From CAZUHB01 sp964620445 (GTDB lineage Bacteria > Planctomycetota > B15-G4 > CAYZWU01), in the NCBI GenBank assembly GCA_964620445.1, contig CAZUHB010000028.1:16433-80432 (forward strand): a stretch of DNA of 64,000 nt, read 5' to 3'. Both the position numbers and the translations under genes were made by a program. The notes below the pieces were generated by a model. It was given only the letters and a program-made list of their open reading frames with translations. It was not told where the DNA came from and searched no databases. Positions 23,689 through 33,191 of the stretch are shown here, one piece after another (position 1 is the first letter of the stretch; each line of letters begins with the position of its first letter).

Positions 23689-26382
23689 TCACTCTCTCCC
23701 TCTATTGTTGCGAACTTTTTCGCCTCTTGAAACAGCCTGCCTGCTCTGTTCCTCCGCGCGCTTGCGGAGATCGTACTTCTCGCGCCGCGCCCTATCGATC
23801 GGGCAGGGTTCGAAGCCGTCCATGTCGGCGCGGGGGATCTGATCGAGTTTCGCGGCTCCGGCCCGGATGATCGCCAGCGCCTCATCATGGCCCGCACCAC
23901 CGTCCGGTCCGAACCGCGCCAGGCAGGGGCTCCACTCGGGCCGGTCGAAACTGATCTGCGGACCCTTGTTCTGCGCATGACCCGCCAGGCGGCCGAGTGC
24001 CACGCCGGTGAGAAGGCTCAAGCGCTCGATCTGGCTGTTGTCGAGCGGAGACCGGCCGGCAAGGTTCCGCGGGAAAGCGCTGGCATAACTCGGATAGAAG
24101 GGCGCATTCAGATCGATCCAGGTCACGATCCGGTCGAACTCCTCGGCGCTGAGCACGACGTCGTGGTGACCGGCCTCGAGCAGTTTCACGAGCCGGCTGG
24201 CATGGGATCCCCAGGAGTAGGCCTGCTGGATCCGTGCCGGACCGGCGCCCACGACGGTGATCAACTTCTTGCGCCAGATCTCGTTGTAGGAGGTGTTGAA
24301 CGTCAATGTCCTGTCGGCGGCCAGGTTCAGGCTCTTCGCGTCTTCGAGGCCGTAATCGTGACACCTGACGCAGGCGCGGTCGAACACGGGCTGGACCTCG
24401 GCCATGTAATTGAAGAGCCGCGGCGGTCCGCGCCATCCGTCGAGCCGGCTCGGTTCCCGCCGGAGCGCGCGCGGCATCGAGTTCACCGTCATGGGAGGCG
24501 CGGAGAGGCGATCCTCATGGCACCCGACGCAGCCGGTGAGCTCGCCGGGGCGCACGATCGTTCCGCTGCGCATCGACTGGATCATCTTTCCATCGCCGTC
24601 GAGAAGCTGAAAATAGACGAACCTGTCCGCCGGCAACAGAAAATAAGCCGATCCGTCGCTCTCGACAGGCACCGTGCCGAGGATGCGCTTGTTGTTGAAA
24701 TCGTGCCAGTTCATTGCAGGGCAGTGGACGCCCTGCCCTCCCCAGCTCGGGTGGGTCCAGTACCTCTTCTCCGGCGACTCGACAACGCGCAACGACTTGA
24801 CCGCGCCCCGTTCCACACCATCCATGTGAGTGCCCTGGTAGACGTCGACCACGTAGAAGGCTCCTTCGCGAGCGGCCAGATCACGGCGCGACGGGATCGG
24901 GCGGGGACGATGCCGCGGCCCGATCGGCATCGGATCGAAGCAGCCCGGCGCCTCCTCGTGGAGCAGAATCTCGTTGCCGAAGACGTCGACGAGGCAGATC
25001 CCCATCTCGTCCCCTCTTCCGGTTGTGCGCGAACAGAGAAAGTACTTGTCGCTGAGCGGAAAGGGATCCTCGTACTTCGGAGTGACCCCGACGAACGCAT
25101 CCCAGTTGCCGCGCCCCAGCCTGCGGGCTGCGTCGGCCGGCCAGATGCGAACAACGGAACCGGTCTGGCACGGTTGAGTGCCTCCCGGCGGGATGTCAGA
25201 CGCTGACGGAACGGCAGACGCTGACGGCACGTCGGACGCTGACGGAACGGCATCGAGTCCGCGGCGCCGGTCCACGATGGCGAGCGCGCCCCAGGGACGA
25301 TCGTGGCACGATCCGAGGATGCAGATCACCTTCTGAGTCCCCGGAATGGGCCGGGCGTCGATCACCCCGCCAGGCGAGTTCGTGTTGTTGCCGAAGTAGA
25401 CGGCATGGGCCGTGCCATCCGGATTGGCTGTCCAGAGCCCCTGGGCGTCTCCGAAGTTGCGGTCCACGTACTCCCACCTGTCGTAGAGGATCCGGCCGTC
25501 GGGCAGCAGAGCGGGGTGCCCCTCGAAGAGGGTGCTCTTGCCCACCTGGCGGATGTTGGCGCCATCCCTCTCCATGCGAAAGAGGTTGGCCATGATGTGG
25601 CGGTTGCACATGCAGTACTTCGGCTCGCGCGTCGACGAGAAGAGGATCGTGTCATCGGGCAGATAGATCGGGTCGATGTCGGAGACACCGCGCGCCGCGG
25701 TGAGGGATCTCAGATTCCGGCCCTTGGTGTCGATCTCGCAGATGTGGTAGTCGTCGCCGATCTCCTCGCGCATGGAGAAAACGATGGTTCGCCCGGTGAA
25801 GTGGAGCTCGGGATCGCGCACGACGCCATCGTCGACTTCGAGCAGCGCCTTCTGCGCGCCGCCCCGGCTGAAATCGATCGTCTTCAGAGCAGCGCCGCCC
25901 TTGAAGCTGGCCGTGTTGATCTCGCCCGTCTGGAAAAGGGTGGCCGTGTTGTGGTGATCCTTGGCGTACTGATGGCGGACCACGTAAAGGATCGGCCGGC
26001 CGCTCACGAGCGGATTGGATATGAGCGCTTCCCGCTGGAGCGCCCCGAATCTGTCGATCAGCTCCCATCCCCCGTCCAGGCCGGTTCGGCCGCCCCCCCC
26101 GGCAAGTGCTTTCAGTGAATCGATCTTCTTCTCGATCTGCTCGAGGCGCCGGAGATAGGATCGGCTCGATCGGTACTCGTCGGGAAAGGTGAGGGAGAGA
26201 TCCTCGATCGCCCGGCGCAGGGCGCACAGGTCGAGATCGTTCAGCCTCGACAGGAGCTTCTCCTTCTCGTGGAGGACGGGGGCGTCGCCGTCCTGCCCGG
26301 GAGCCGTACCCGGCGCCGCGCAGATGAAAACGAAAAGGACGATGAATCGGATGCCCGACGGGAGAGAGCGTTTACGCACCAT
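23689..26382 (-). CDS. HzsA-like secreted propeller/cytochrome c protein
   Basis: The 897-residue product has a signal peptide, a helical N-terminal region, a propeller-like middle (PD40/TolB-type strands such as DPELHFTGRTIVFSM and DPIYLPDDTILFSSTRE) and a C-terminal part with two heme c sites, TGCVGCHED and ACVRCHDYG. This order matches proteins annotated as related to the alpha subunit of hydrazine synthase, which are widespread in Planctomycetes that do not perform anammox. Nothing here supports hydrazine synthesis. It is the promoter-proximal gene of the four-gene operon. A VPSASD repeat interrupts the propeller at about residues 375-395. Confidence 0.82.
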   Translation of the reverse strand: MVRKRSLPSGIRFIVLFVFICAAPGTAPGQDGDAPVLHEKEKLLSRLNDLDLCALRRAIEDLSLTFPDEYRSSRSYLRRLEQIEKKIDSLKALAGGGGRTGLDGGWELIDRFGALQREALISNPLVSGRPILYVVRHQYAKDHHNTATLFQTGEINTASFKGGAALKTIDFSRGGAQKALLEVDDGVVRDPELHFTGRTIVFSMREEIGDDYHICEIDTKGRNLRSLTAARGVSDIDPIYLPDDTILFSSTREPKYCMCNRHIMANLFRMERDGANIRQVGKSTLFEGHPALLPDGRILYDRWEYVDRNFGDAQGLWTANPDGTAHAVYFGNNTNSPGGVIDARPIPGTQKVICILGSCHDRPWGALAIVDRRRGLDAVPSASDVPSASAVPSASDIPPGGTQPCQTGSVVRIWPADAARRLGRGNWDAFVGVTPKYEDPFPLSDKYFLCSRTTGRGDEMGICLVDVFGNEILLHEEAPGCFDPMPIGPRHRPRPIPSRRDLAAREGAFYVVDVYQGTHMDGVERGAVKSLRVVESPEKRYWTHPSWGGQGVHCPAMNWHDFNNKRILGTVPVESDGSAYFLLPADRFVYFQLLDGDGKMIQSMRSGTIVRPGELTGCVGCHEDRLSAPPMTVNSMPRALRREPSRLDGWRGPPRLFNYMAEVQPVFDRACVRCHDYGLEDAKSLNLAADRTLTFNTSYNEIWRKKLITVVGAGPARIQQAYSWGSHASRLVKLLEAGHHDVVLSAEEFDRIVTWIDLNAPFYPSYASAFPRNLAGRSPLDNSQIERLSLLTGVALGRLAGHAQNKGPQISFDRPEWSPCLARFGPDGGAGHDEALAIIRAGAAKLDQIPRADMDGFEPCPIDRARREKYDLRKRAEEQSRQAVSRGEKVRNNRGRE
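25199..25252. repeat. 18-bp tandem repeat, 3 copies (in-frame)
   Basis: Three 18-bp units (first and third identical, the middle differing at a few positions) encode VPSAS(D/A) hexapeptides within the HzsA-like protein. Unlike the other arrays I see no strong hairpin within this unit. Confidence 0.93.
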
Positions 26383-26550
26383 GACCCTTTCACAACGGTT
26401 GACTCAGGAGAACAGAGAATAACATCTGGCGCGCCCCCGCGCGAGTGCCCGCCGCCGGCAGAAACGGCCGATATGGATGACGGCGGCGCCCCAAGGCGGT
26501 TGCCGGTCTTTGCCGGCCGGCCGTGGCGGATCGGGGCGATGGAACAGTGT

Positions 26551-28740
26551 TCAGGATTTCACGAGACGCGAAAGCCGGACGATCGCGTCCTTGGCCGCGT
26601 TCAGGCTCGTCGCAGCCCGTTCCTTTTTGGCGATCTCGAAGGTGAAACGGGCCAGGGCCGCGTCGAGCTCGCCGAGGGCGGCCTTCACATCGTCGCGCGC
26701 CGACCGGGCCGCGAGCTGCCGCAAAATACGTATCTTCTCGTACTCCTGAATCCCCTCGCGCAACCGTTCGAACCTGATCGAACTGCGCGGCCCGGGATAG
26801 ACGAGGAAACAATCGCCCGCGCTCCACGTGGTGTGCTTCGTGTCGACGAGCGGATCCTCCACCCAGCTGTTGAACGCCCAGCGCAGAAAACCGGAGTAGC
26901 CGCGGGCCGACGCGTAGAGCCCCTGCCAGGCCGATTCCGCCGTCGGCGAGAAGGTGAAGGTGTTCGGCCGGGCGGGGCCGCAGCAGACGTAGAAGGTGGT
27001 GATCGCGCCTCTTTCGTTCCTCTCGCCCACGATGGCGGGATCGAGGGGCGGATCGATGAACACGCACCAGTCGTCGATAGCGTCCTTGAGCGCGGGCAGG
27101 TTGTGTCCGGCCAGGGCGATCTTGAAATCGGGCGCCGCGTCGCGCACGAGGGCGATCGTCGGCTCCATCAACTTCAGGGGCCGTTCGTCCATCGCGATCG
27201 CCACGCGGTGGTGCCAGCCCTTTTCCTTCGTATGAGCGGCAAAATCGGTGAGAAAGGGTCTCCAGAACTCCTCGAAGAGCGGCTCGCCCGGCGTGACCGT
27301 GGCCTCGACGAAATCGCCCGTCGCCCCGTCGAGGTAGCGGATCCGGTTGGTCCACGGAACCATGGAGTAACAGTTGATCCAATCGTCGAGACCGCACCTC
27401 GTGCCGAACTCGACGTACCGATCGAACAGGGTGTAATCGAAGTCGAAGGTGCCGTCCTCACGGCGGGTCCAGACCACCATCGATTCGAAGGGATCGTAAG
27501 TCTGCCCGCCCCAGGGTTGATGAATAATCGACGTGCTCAGGCATTTCTGGCCCGCATCGGCCAGCATACGCAGAAGCGGCTCGAGCAGGTCGAAATGCGC
27601 CTCCGACCAGACCGGCACACGGTGATAGCGCGCCACGGAGAATGGATTCTGCCAGAGATCGAGGTGGAACGCCCAGTCGGCCGGCTCGGGAAGCACGAGA
27701 GGCAGCACCTCGAGTGTCAGATCGAAGCGCGCCTCGATCCCCCCTTCGGCCGCGATCTTCACCGCGCCCGAGTAGAGACCGGGCTGCGCACCCGGGGGAA
27801 CGTCGATCGAGATCCAGAGCGGCCGCGCGGTGCGGGCGGCCATTTCGAATCGGCCCGTGCCGGCCGGTTCGTCGAGTGCGTCCCCCACGATTCCGCCCGT
27901 GTCCGCTCCCACGTACCGAACGAGCCGGACCTTCGTTGCGCTCGACACGATCTTCCGGCCCGACTCGGCCACGAGAGGCGTGGTTTCGATCCGAACCTGC
28001 GCGCGTTCCTCGGCCGACCAGAGGAGGAGCTGGGCGTGAACCCGCTCGCCGCGCCAGGCGGTTCCCTGCCAGAGGGTCGTGCCCTCCGGATCGGGGACGG
28101 CGTTTCGGTCGTACCGCTCGTCGACCGAGCCGAACCGCCCGTGCAGGCCGGGCGCCGTGCGCTCCCACGCCTTGAGGCGCGTATTTTCCTTCTGCATGGC
28201 GGCCGGATCGATGTGGAAGCCCTCGATCTCCACGATGTGGCCTCCGGCGCGGTTGCCGGCCGAGTTGCGCGTGAAGGTGATCCGCACGTAGCGCACGCTT
28301 TTCTCCGGAAAGGCGAAGAACTCGCCCTCGGCCGTGGCCGGCGCCGTGTTCATCGTCCTGTCGACGAGGAGCGACCAGCTCTTGCCGAACTGCGATCCCT
28401 CGATACGGTACTGGTAGAAGCGTTTTCCGTCCCAGAAGGTCCAGAGCCGGATCGCGTTGAGCATTTTCTCGGAGCCCATGTCCAGGGCGAGCCAGACCGG
28501 AATCCGCTCGGCGGCCCAGTGATCGCCCGCGTCTTGCGTCCGGCCGTCCAGGGCGAAGGCCGCCACCCGGTCGGACCAGTGCTTCGACGACGTCACTGCC
28601 GCGTCGCGGAACAGATTGACCGAGCCTTCGAAAAATCCTCGATCCTCCGGTTCGTAAAGAGGATGGGGTCGTCGCTGGGCGGACGCCCAAAGGGGCATGA
28701 GGAGAAAAAGACAAACAAAAAGAACGGCTTTCGATCGCAT
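26551..28740 (-). CDS. Secreted GH123-like (DUF4091) glycosidase with N-terminal discoidin-like domain
   Basis: The 729-residue product has a signal peptide (AVLFVCLFLLMPLWASA) and an F5/8-type C (discoidin) carbohydrate-binding domain at about 30-170 (WLALDMGSEKMLNAIRLWTF, FPEKSVRYVRITFTRNS). A beta-sandwich linker follows (LWISIDVPPGAQPGLYSGAV), then a TIM barrel of the DUF4091/GH123 type with the family's RWAFNSWVEDPL, PGPRSSIRFERLREGIQEYE ending. GH123 enzymes are N-acetyl-beta-galactosaminidases working by substrate assistance. The candidate acid pair is in AIAMDERPLKLM. The ATG at 28740 has AAGGA upstream. It is the last gene of the sialic-acid operon, fitting degradation of mucin or ganglioside-type glycans. 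Confidence 0.83.
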   Translation of the reverse strand: MRSKAVLFVCLFLLMPLWASAQRRPHPLYEPEDRGFFEGSVNLFRDAAVTSSKHWSDRVAAFALDGRTQDAGDHWAAERIPVWLALDMGSEKMLNAIRLWTFWDGKRFYQYRIEGSQFGKSWSLLVDRTMNTAPATAEGEFFAFPEKSVRYVRITFTRNSAGNRAGGHIVEIEGFHIDPAAMQKENTRLKAWERTAPGLHGRFGSVDERYDRNAVPDPEGTTLWQGTAWRGERVHAQLLLWSAEERAQVRIETTPLVAESGRKIVSSATKVRLVRYVGADTGGIVGDALDEPAGTGRFEMAARTARPLWISIDVPPGAQPGLYSGAVKIAAEGGIEARFDLTLEVLPLVLPEPADWAFHLDLWQNPFSVARYHRVPVWSEAHFDLLEPLLRMLADAGQKCLSTSIIHQPWGGQTYDPFESMVVWTRREDGTFDFDYTLFDRYVEFGTRCGLDDWINCYSMVPWTNRIRYLDGATGDFVEATVTPGEPLFEEFWRPFLTDFAAHTKEKGWHHRVAIAMDERPLKLMEPTIALVRDAAPDFKIALAGHNLPALKDAIDDWCVFIDPPLDPAIVGERNERGAITTFYVCCGPARPNTFTFSPTAESAWQGLYASARGYSGFLRWAFNSWVEDPLVDTKHTTWSAGDCFLVYPGPRSSIRFERLREGIQEYEKIRILRQLAARSARDDVKAALGELDAALARFTFEIAKKERAATSLNAAKDAIVRLSRLVKS

Positions 28741-28792
28741 CGTGTTTCTGTTCCTTTCTTCAACCGCTTTCTTCGAGCGTGACGAATCGCGG

Positions 28793-31474
28793 TTAATCGG
28801 GATCTGTCCGATCCCGGAAATTCCAGAGGTTCGGCCGATCGGTCCCGGCCGCGCCACCGGGCAGGACCAGACTCGCAATATAACCGACAACGAGACAGGA
28901 GACGAGTCCCGTGAAGGTATACATAAGAAAAGAGATCGTGCTGTGATGGGCGACCACGTATTGCACCACGCCGCTCGCGACGAGCCCGACCACCGCGCCC
29001 CGGCCATGAGCGCGGCGGGTGAAGACGCCGAGAATGAAGAGACCGCCCAGTCCTCCCGTGAAGAGGCCGATGAACATGTTGATCTGGTCCCAGAGCGATT
29101 TGATACCCCATCCGGCCATCATCAGGGCGAGGATCGTTCCTGCCGCACCCACGATCAGCGTGATCCACCGCGCCAGCGCGAGGCAGGTTTTTTCGTCCGC
29201 CTTCTTTTTGAAGCGCCTGTAGAAGTCGGTGGTCACCGCGGCCGCCACCGAGTTCATGCTGCTGTCGAGGCTCGACATGGACGCGGCGAACACGGCTGCG
29301 ATCACCAGGCCGGCCACTCCCTCGGGAAGCTGGGAAACGATGAACCAGGGAAAGACGGCGTCGCCGTTGTCGAGGGTGCAGTTCAGCGCGGCTGGATGGT
29401 TCCTGTAAAAAACGTAGAGTGCCGTGCCCATGAAAAAGAAGAGGAGCGACGCCGGTACGCACAGGATCCCGTTGGTCCAGATTCCGCGCGCGGCCGACTT
29501 CTCCGATCGGGTGGTCAGGTAGCGCTGGATCACGGCCTGATCGCTCCCGTAGCTGATCAGGTTGGCCGAGATGCCGCCAAGGAGCACGACCCAGAAGGTG
29601 GCCGACGTGAAATCGAATGTAAAATCGAAGGTGCGGAACTTGTCCGCCGACGCTGCCCTGTCGAGGAGACCGAAGAGCCCGCCCTCGGTGAAGAAGACGA
29701 CGACCACGAGGGAGATGAGAGCTCCCGCGATGAGCACGAAGACCTGGAGCACGTCGGTCCAGATCACCGCCTCGATACCGCCGAGCACGGTGTAGGCGAT
29801 GCTGAGGACCCCCATGACCAGGATGCAAAGGGTCACGTCGATCCCGGTCACCACACTGAGCGCGATCGACGGCAAGAAGAGCACGATCCCGATCCGCCCG
29901 ATCTGAAAGAGGATGAACATGGAGCTTCCGACGAGCCGCGCCGCCAGGTTGAAGCGGTGTTCGAGGTACTCGTAGGCGGTGGTCACGTTCAGCCGGCGGT
30001 AAAAGGGCAGAAAGAGCACGATCACGAGGGGCGCCACGAGCAGGATCGTCATGTTCATCGTCAGGTAGCGCCAGTCGGTGGCAAAGGTTTTGGCAGGGAT
30101 CGCCATGAAGGTGATGGCGCTGAGCTGGGTGCCGAAGATGCTCAAGCCCGCCGCCCACCAGGGCACGCGCCGGCCCGCCTTGAAAAAGTCGTCAGTGCTC
30201 TTTTCGCGGCGCGAGAAGTAGACGCCCATCCCCACGAGAGCCGCCATGTAGATCGCCAGAACCACGTAGTTGAGCGTCCCGAAGGAATCGACCGGGCGTG
30301 CGCGCGCCTCCCGGACAGCCGGTGTGCGCACGCCCGGCGCGATCTCGCCGCTGGGGATCACGATCGCGTCGTTCCATCGCACCGCTGTGGTCGTGACCGG
30401 ACCGTCGAAGGGCAACCGGTCCAACCGGTGCCATGTGTCGGTGACCGTGTGATAGGCGAGAACGTCCCGGCTGAAACCGGGGTGGTCGTCGAGAAGCCGG
30501 TGGAGCGCCGAGCGGATCCTTTCCCTTTCCCCCTCGGGCGCCTCGTCGATCCGGCGATTCAGCCCTTCGATCTCGCCGAAGAGGCGGCCGTCGGCGCCGC
30601 CGAACACGAGGATGTGATTCGCTCCCGATGCGATTCCGGCCGCGGCCATGATACAGCGCGGCGCCTCGGCGTCTGGCGCCACGGGGGAGAGGGGCATCCA
30701 CTCTTCGCCGCGGGGATCGTAGCTCCACCCGTCGGTGAGAAACTCGGTCCGTCCCCCCGGCCCCGTCCTGCGGCCGCTGAAAAGATAGAACCGGTCCCGC
30801 GACCCGTCGCTCTGGCTCGCGCACACGGGAAGCACCCTCTCCGGCCCGGGCCAGGTGTTCAGGCGCTGCCAGCACAACCGGTTTTCCGGCTGCTCATCGA
30901 GATCGAGGCAAAAAAAGGAGCCCGTCCTGCTGGCAGGATCGATCGCCGTCTGGCCGCCGGCCACGAACACCGTGCGGCCGATCACCGCGCCGCCCATGAA
31001 CGCCAGGGGCCGCGGCAGTGGCGGCAGCACCGTCACACCGACCTGCTGGTCGGCACGATTCCAGGTGAGGAGGTAGACATCGGCATAGCAGCTCTCGGCG
31101 TCGCAACCGCCCGCGCACAGAACGCCCTCGGGCAGGCTGATCGACAGACCGTACGCCAGGGGGCGCGGCAGCCGGAAATCGCCAACCGACACCCAGCGGG
31201 TCGATCCATCCTCCTCCCGTTGCATCACGAAAATCCGGTCGTGCCAGACCTTCGTCCCGCCGCGCCAGGGCGGACCGTCGGGAAAGTTGGCCCCCCCCGC
31301 CACGAGAAGGGCATCGGCGTGCACCCCGACGAAGGCCCCCGCGAAACCGATCTCGTCCCCCGGGAGGCATTCGGGCGGCGACCAGTCGAGAAGGCGCTCC
31401 GAGTCCTTTCCGTCAGCGCCGTGGGCGGCGGCGACGAGAAGCGCGGCGACGCAGAGTGTGGTGAGGATTCTCAT
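28793..31474 (-). CDS. Fusion: NanM-like kelch mutarotase + sodium/solute symporter
   Basis: The 893-residue product joins two functions. After a signal peptide, residues about 25-370 are a kelch propeller of the N-acetylneuraminate epimerase/cyclically permuted mutarotase kind (LLVAGGANFPDG, GVLCAGGCDAESCYADVYLL, VFVAGGQTA, HILVFGGADG). From about residue 385 a sodium:solute symporter (SSS) domain follows, with roughly 13 TM segments and the motifs GLSIFGTQLSAITFMAIPA, GGIEAVIWTDVLQ and FAASMSSLDSSMNSVAAA. The propeller would lie outside and feed the preferred sialic-acid anomer directly to the symporter. The ATG at 31474 overlaps the sialidase stop by four bases. A larger upstream frame is an artefact of high GC. 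Confidence 0.9.
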   Translation of the reverse strand: MRILTTLCVAALLVAAAHGADGKDSERLLDWSPPECLPGDEIGFAGAFVGVHADALLVAGGANFPDGPPWRGGTKVWHDRIFVMQREEDGSTRWVSVGDFRLPRPLAYGLSISLPEGVLCAGGCDAESCYADVYLLTWNRADQQVGVTVLPPLPRPLAFMGGAVIGRTVFVAGGQTAIDPASRTGSFFCLDLDEQPENRLCWQRLNTWPGPERVLPVCASQSDGSRDRFYLFSGRRTGPGGRTEFLTDGWSYDPRGEEWMPLSPVAPDAEAPRCIMAAAGIASGANHILVFGGADGRLFGEIEGLNRRIDEAPEGERERIRSALHRLLDDHPGFSRDVLAYHTVTDTWHRLDRLPFDGPVTTTAVRWNDAIVIPSGEIAPGVRTPAVREARARPVDSFGTLNYVVLAIYMAALVGMGVYFSRREKSTDDFFKAGRRVPWWAAGLSIFGTQLSAITFMAIPAKTFATDWRYLTMNMTILLVAPLVIVLFLPFYRRLNVTTAYEYLEHRFNLAARLVGSSMFILFQIGRIGIVLFLPSIALSVVTGIDVTLCILVMGVLSIAYTVLGGIEAVIWTDVLQVFVLIAGALISLVVVVFFTEGGLFGLLDRAASADKFRTFDFTFDFTSATFWVVLLGGISANLISYGSDQAVIQRYLTTRSEKSAARGIWTNGILCVPASLLFFFMGTALYVFYRNHPAALNCTLDNGDAVFPWFIVSQLPEGVAGLVIAAVFAASMSSLDSSMNSVAAAVTTDFYRRFKKKADEKTCLALARWITLIVGAAGTILALMMAGWGIKSLWDQINMFIGLFTGGLGGLFILGVFTRRAHGRGAVVGLVASGVVQYVVAHHSTISFLMYTFTGLVSCLVVGYIASLVLPGGAAGTDRPNLWNFRDRTDPD

Positions 31475-33126
31475 CGCGTCTCTTTCGAGGGTTTTGGTTC
31501 CCGGAGATCGTCGAGCCGGAACCGCTCGAAGCGGATCGTCTCGTAGGGATGCGCCTCTCCCGCTTCGAAGAGGCAAGCCGCGCGATCGTCCCCGAGGAAG
31601 GCGAGGCAAGAGTAAGCGGACGGACCGGGATGAATGACGCGCGCTGCCGTCCAGGTCTCCCCCTCGTCGAAACTGGCTCGCACGGTCATGGCGACCCTGC
31701 TCGTCTCGTGGGCCGGGTTCGCGAAGAGCACCACCGGACCGGCTCCTTCGGTGCGCGGTTGGCAGCGGATGATCGAAGCCTGGCACCGCGGCCCCACGAG
31801 GGTCCTGTCCACGGTCGACTCCGACCAGGTCGCCCCCCCATCGGCGCTCGTGGTCACGATCCTGAAAGGTTCGGCAACGGTTCTGGCCCGCCGCGCGTTC
31901 AGAAGGAGGGTGCCGTCGGCCCGCTCGATGACCTGGCACTCGTTGGAACCGTCGCCGGTCGAGCCCCCGATCAGCCAGCTCTTCCCGTGATCGTCGGAAT
32001 AGACCACGTGCGACCGGTACTGCACCGCGTCGCCGCTCACCTTGTGGTCGCAGGGAATGACGAGACGGCCCGCGTGCCGGCCGCGGCCGAGTTGAATGCC
32101 GATTCCGGGACCGGTGGCATACCATGACCACGAGTCTTTCTTCGCCGAGCCGGTGATCTCTTCCGGTTCGGTCCAGGTCAGGCCGTCGTCGTCCGATCGA
32201 CAGACGAAAACCCGGCGCGTGTCCTTCGAGGTGCCACCCACGATCGCACCCTCGTGGTCGTCTCCCCTGTTCCACGTGGAGAGGAGCCAGATCGTTCCCG
32301 TGTCGCGGTCCACCACGGGGCACGGATTGCCGCACGTGTTCGGTCCATCGTCCCACAGGACGGTTTGTTTCGACCACGTGCCGCCCTTGTCTTCCGACCG
32401 CCGCATCACGGTGTCGATATCGCCGCTGTCGGACCGGCTCCGCTTGCGTCCCTCGCAGAAGGCGAGGAGCGTCCCCCTGGCCGTGACGAGGAGCGCCGGA
32501 ATGCGGTAGGTGTTGTAGCCGCCCGTGCCGCTCACGAAAAGTCCCTCCACCGGCCTGCGATCTTCCAGCGTGCCGGAGGCGCTGAAGAGGACGACGTCCA
32601 TGACCGACCGCCACGGCCGCAACCCGAACGGGCCGACCCGGTTCGCGTGGTAGGGTAAGCCGTGTACTTTCTTGCCGTCGATGAAAAAGACCAGATCCGA
32701 CCCGGAACGCCGCGCCTCGAAGCGGAACGTTTCCGAAGCCTTGATCCACCGAGCGCTCTCGCCGACGGTGCGCGTCTTGCCGAACCTCGGTCCTTCGACG
32801 AAGAGCGATCCGCGCCGTCCGTCGAATCCGAAATGATCGCCGCCGAGAACGAACGACGCCGCCGTGCCCTCGAGCTTCTGCAAACAGAGAACGGCGGTCA
32901 CCGCGAAATCGCCGGCGCCGAGCTCCTTGCCGGCCCAGAGATAATTGCCCTGCCCCGAGCAGCGAAGGCGTCCCTCATGGCTCTGCCACGCCGCGCCCGA
33001 CTCGACCACGGACAGGGCCCGGCCCTCGGCCACGAACGAGACCGCGTCGGCCGGTTCGGCCCCCGACAGGCGAAGGCCTGCCAGAAGGCCGCAGACGATC
33101 AGAAGGGCGGGAATTCTCGAGGCCAT
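31471..33126 (-). CDS. Exo-alpha-sialidase (GH33) with N-terminal jelly-roll domain
   Basis: The 551-residue secreted enzyme releases terminal sialic acids. After the signal peptide there is a concanavalin-like domain (about 25-190), then a six-bladed sialidase propeller. The arginine-triad opening motif is YNTYRIPALL. Asp-boxes are SEDKGGTWS, SDDDGLTWT, SDDHGKSW, SADGGATWS and SFDEGETW. The catalytic acid region is GDIDTVMRRS, the Glu partner is in NECQVIE, and the nucleophile Tyr is likely in AYSCLAF near the end. It lies in the operon between a PLP enzyme and the mutarotase-symporter. Confidence 0.93.
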   Translation of the reverse strand: MASRIPALLIVCGLLAGLRLSGAEPADAVSFVAEGRALSVVESGAAWQSHEGRLRCSGQGNYLWAGKELGAGDFAVTAVLCLQKLEGTAASFVLGGDHFGFDGRRGSLFVEGPRFGKTRTVGESARWIKASETFRFEARRSGSDLVFFIDGKKVHGLPYHANRVGPFGLRPWRSVMDVVLFSASGTLEDRRPVEGLFVSGTGGYNTYRIPALLVTARGTLLAFCEGRKRSRSDSGDIDTVMRRSEDKGGTWSKQTVLWDDGPNTCGNPCPVVDRDTGTIWLLSTWNRGDDHEGAIVGGTSKDTRRVFVCRSDDDGLTWTEPEEITGSAKKDSWSWYATGPGIGIQLGRGRHAGRLVIPCDHKVSGDAVQYRSHVVYSDDHGKSWLIGGSTGDGSNECQVIERADGTLLLNARRARTVAEPFRIVTTSADGGATWSESTVDRTLVGPRCQASIIRCQPRTEGAGPVVLFANPAHETSRVAMTVRASFDEGETWTAARVIHPGPSAYSCLAFLGDDRAACLFEAGEAHPYETIRFERFRLDDLREPKPSKETR

Positions 33127-33191
33127 CGATTCTGTCTCCTCGTTCTGAAGGCGGATCGTTCAATTTCAGGCGCACCCGGCGTCCGTCGCCC

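Noticed and set aside
23689..26382. Evidence for anammox (hydrazine synthase)
   Set aside because: Only an HzsA-like protein is present. No HzsB/C or hydrazine dehydrogenase genes are nearby, and this family is widespread in non-anammox Planctomycetes.
26269..28782. An 837-codon plus-strand open frame opposite the GH123-like gene
   Set aside because: Same reason: low-complexity charged composition, no motif, complete overlap with a well supported gene on the other strand.
28697..31546. A 949-codon plus-strand open frame opposite the mutarotase-symporter gene
   Set aside because: It is the antisense shadow of a GC-rich gene. The product is rich in Arg, His, Glu and Pro with no domain, and the opposite strand encodes a fully recognisable protein with many motifs.
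31475..32749. Upstream extension of the mutarotase-symporter frame to 1,318 codons
   Set aside because: The extra part is an alternate frame of the sialidase. The signal peptide at ATG 31474 and the ATGA overlap fix the real start.
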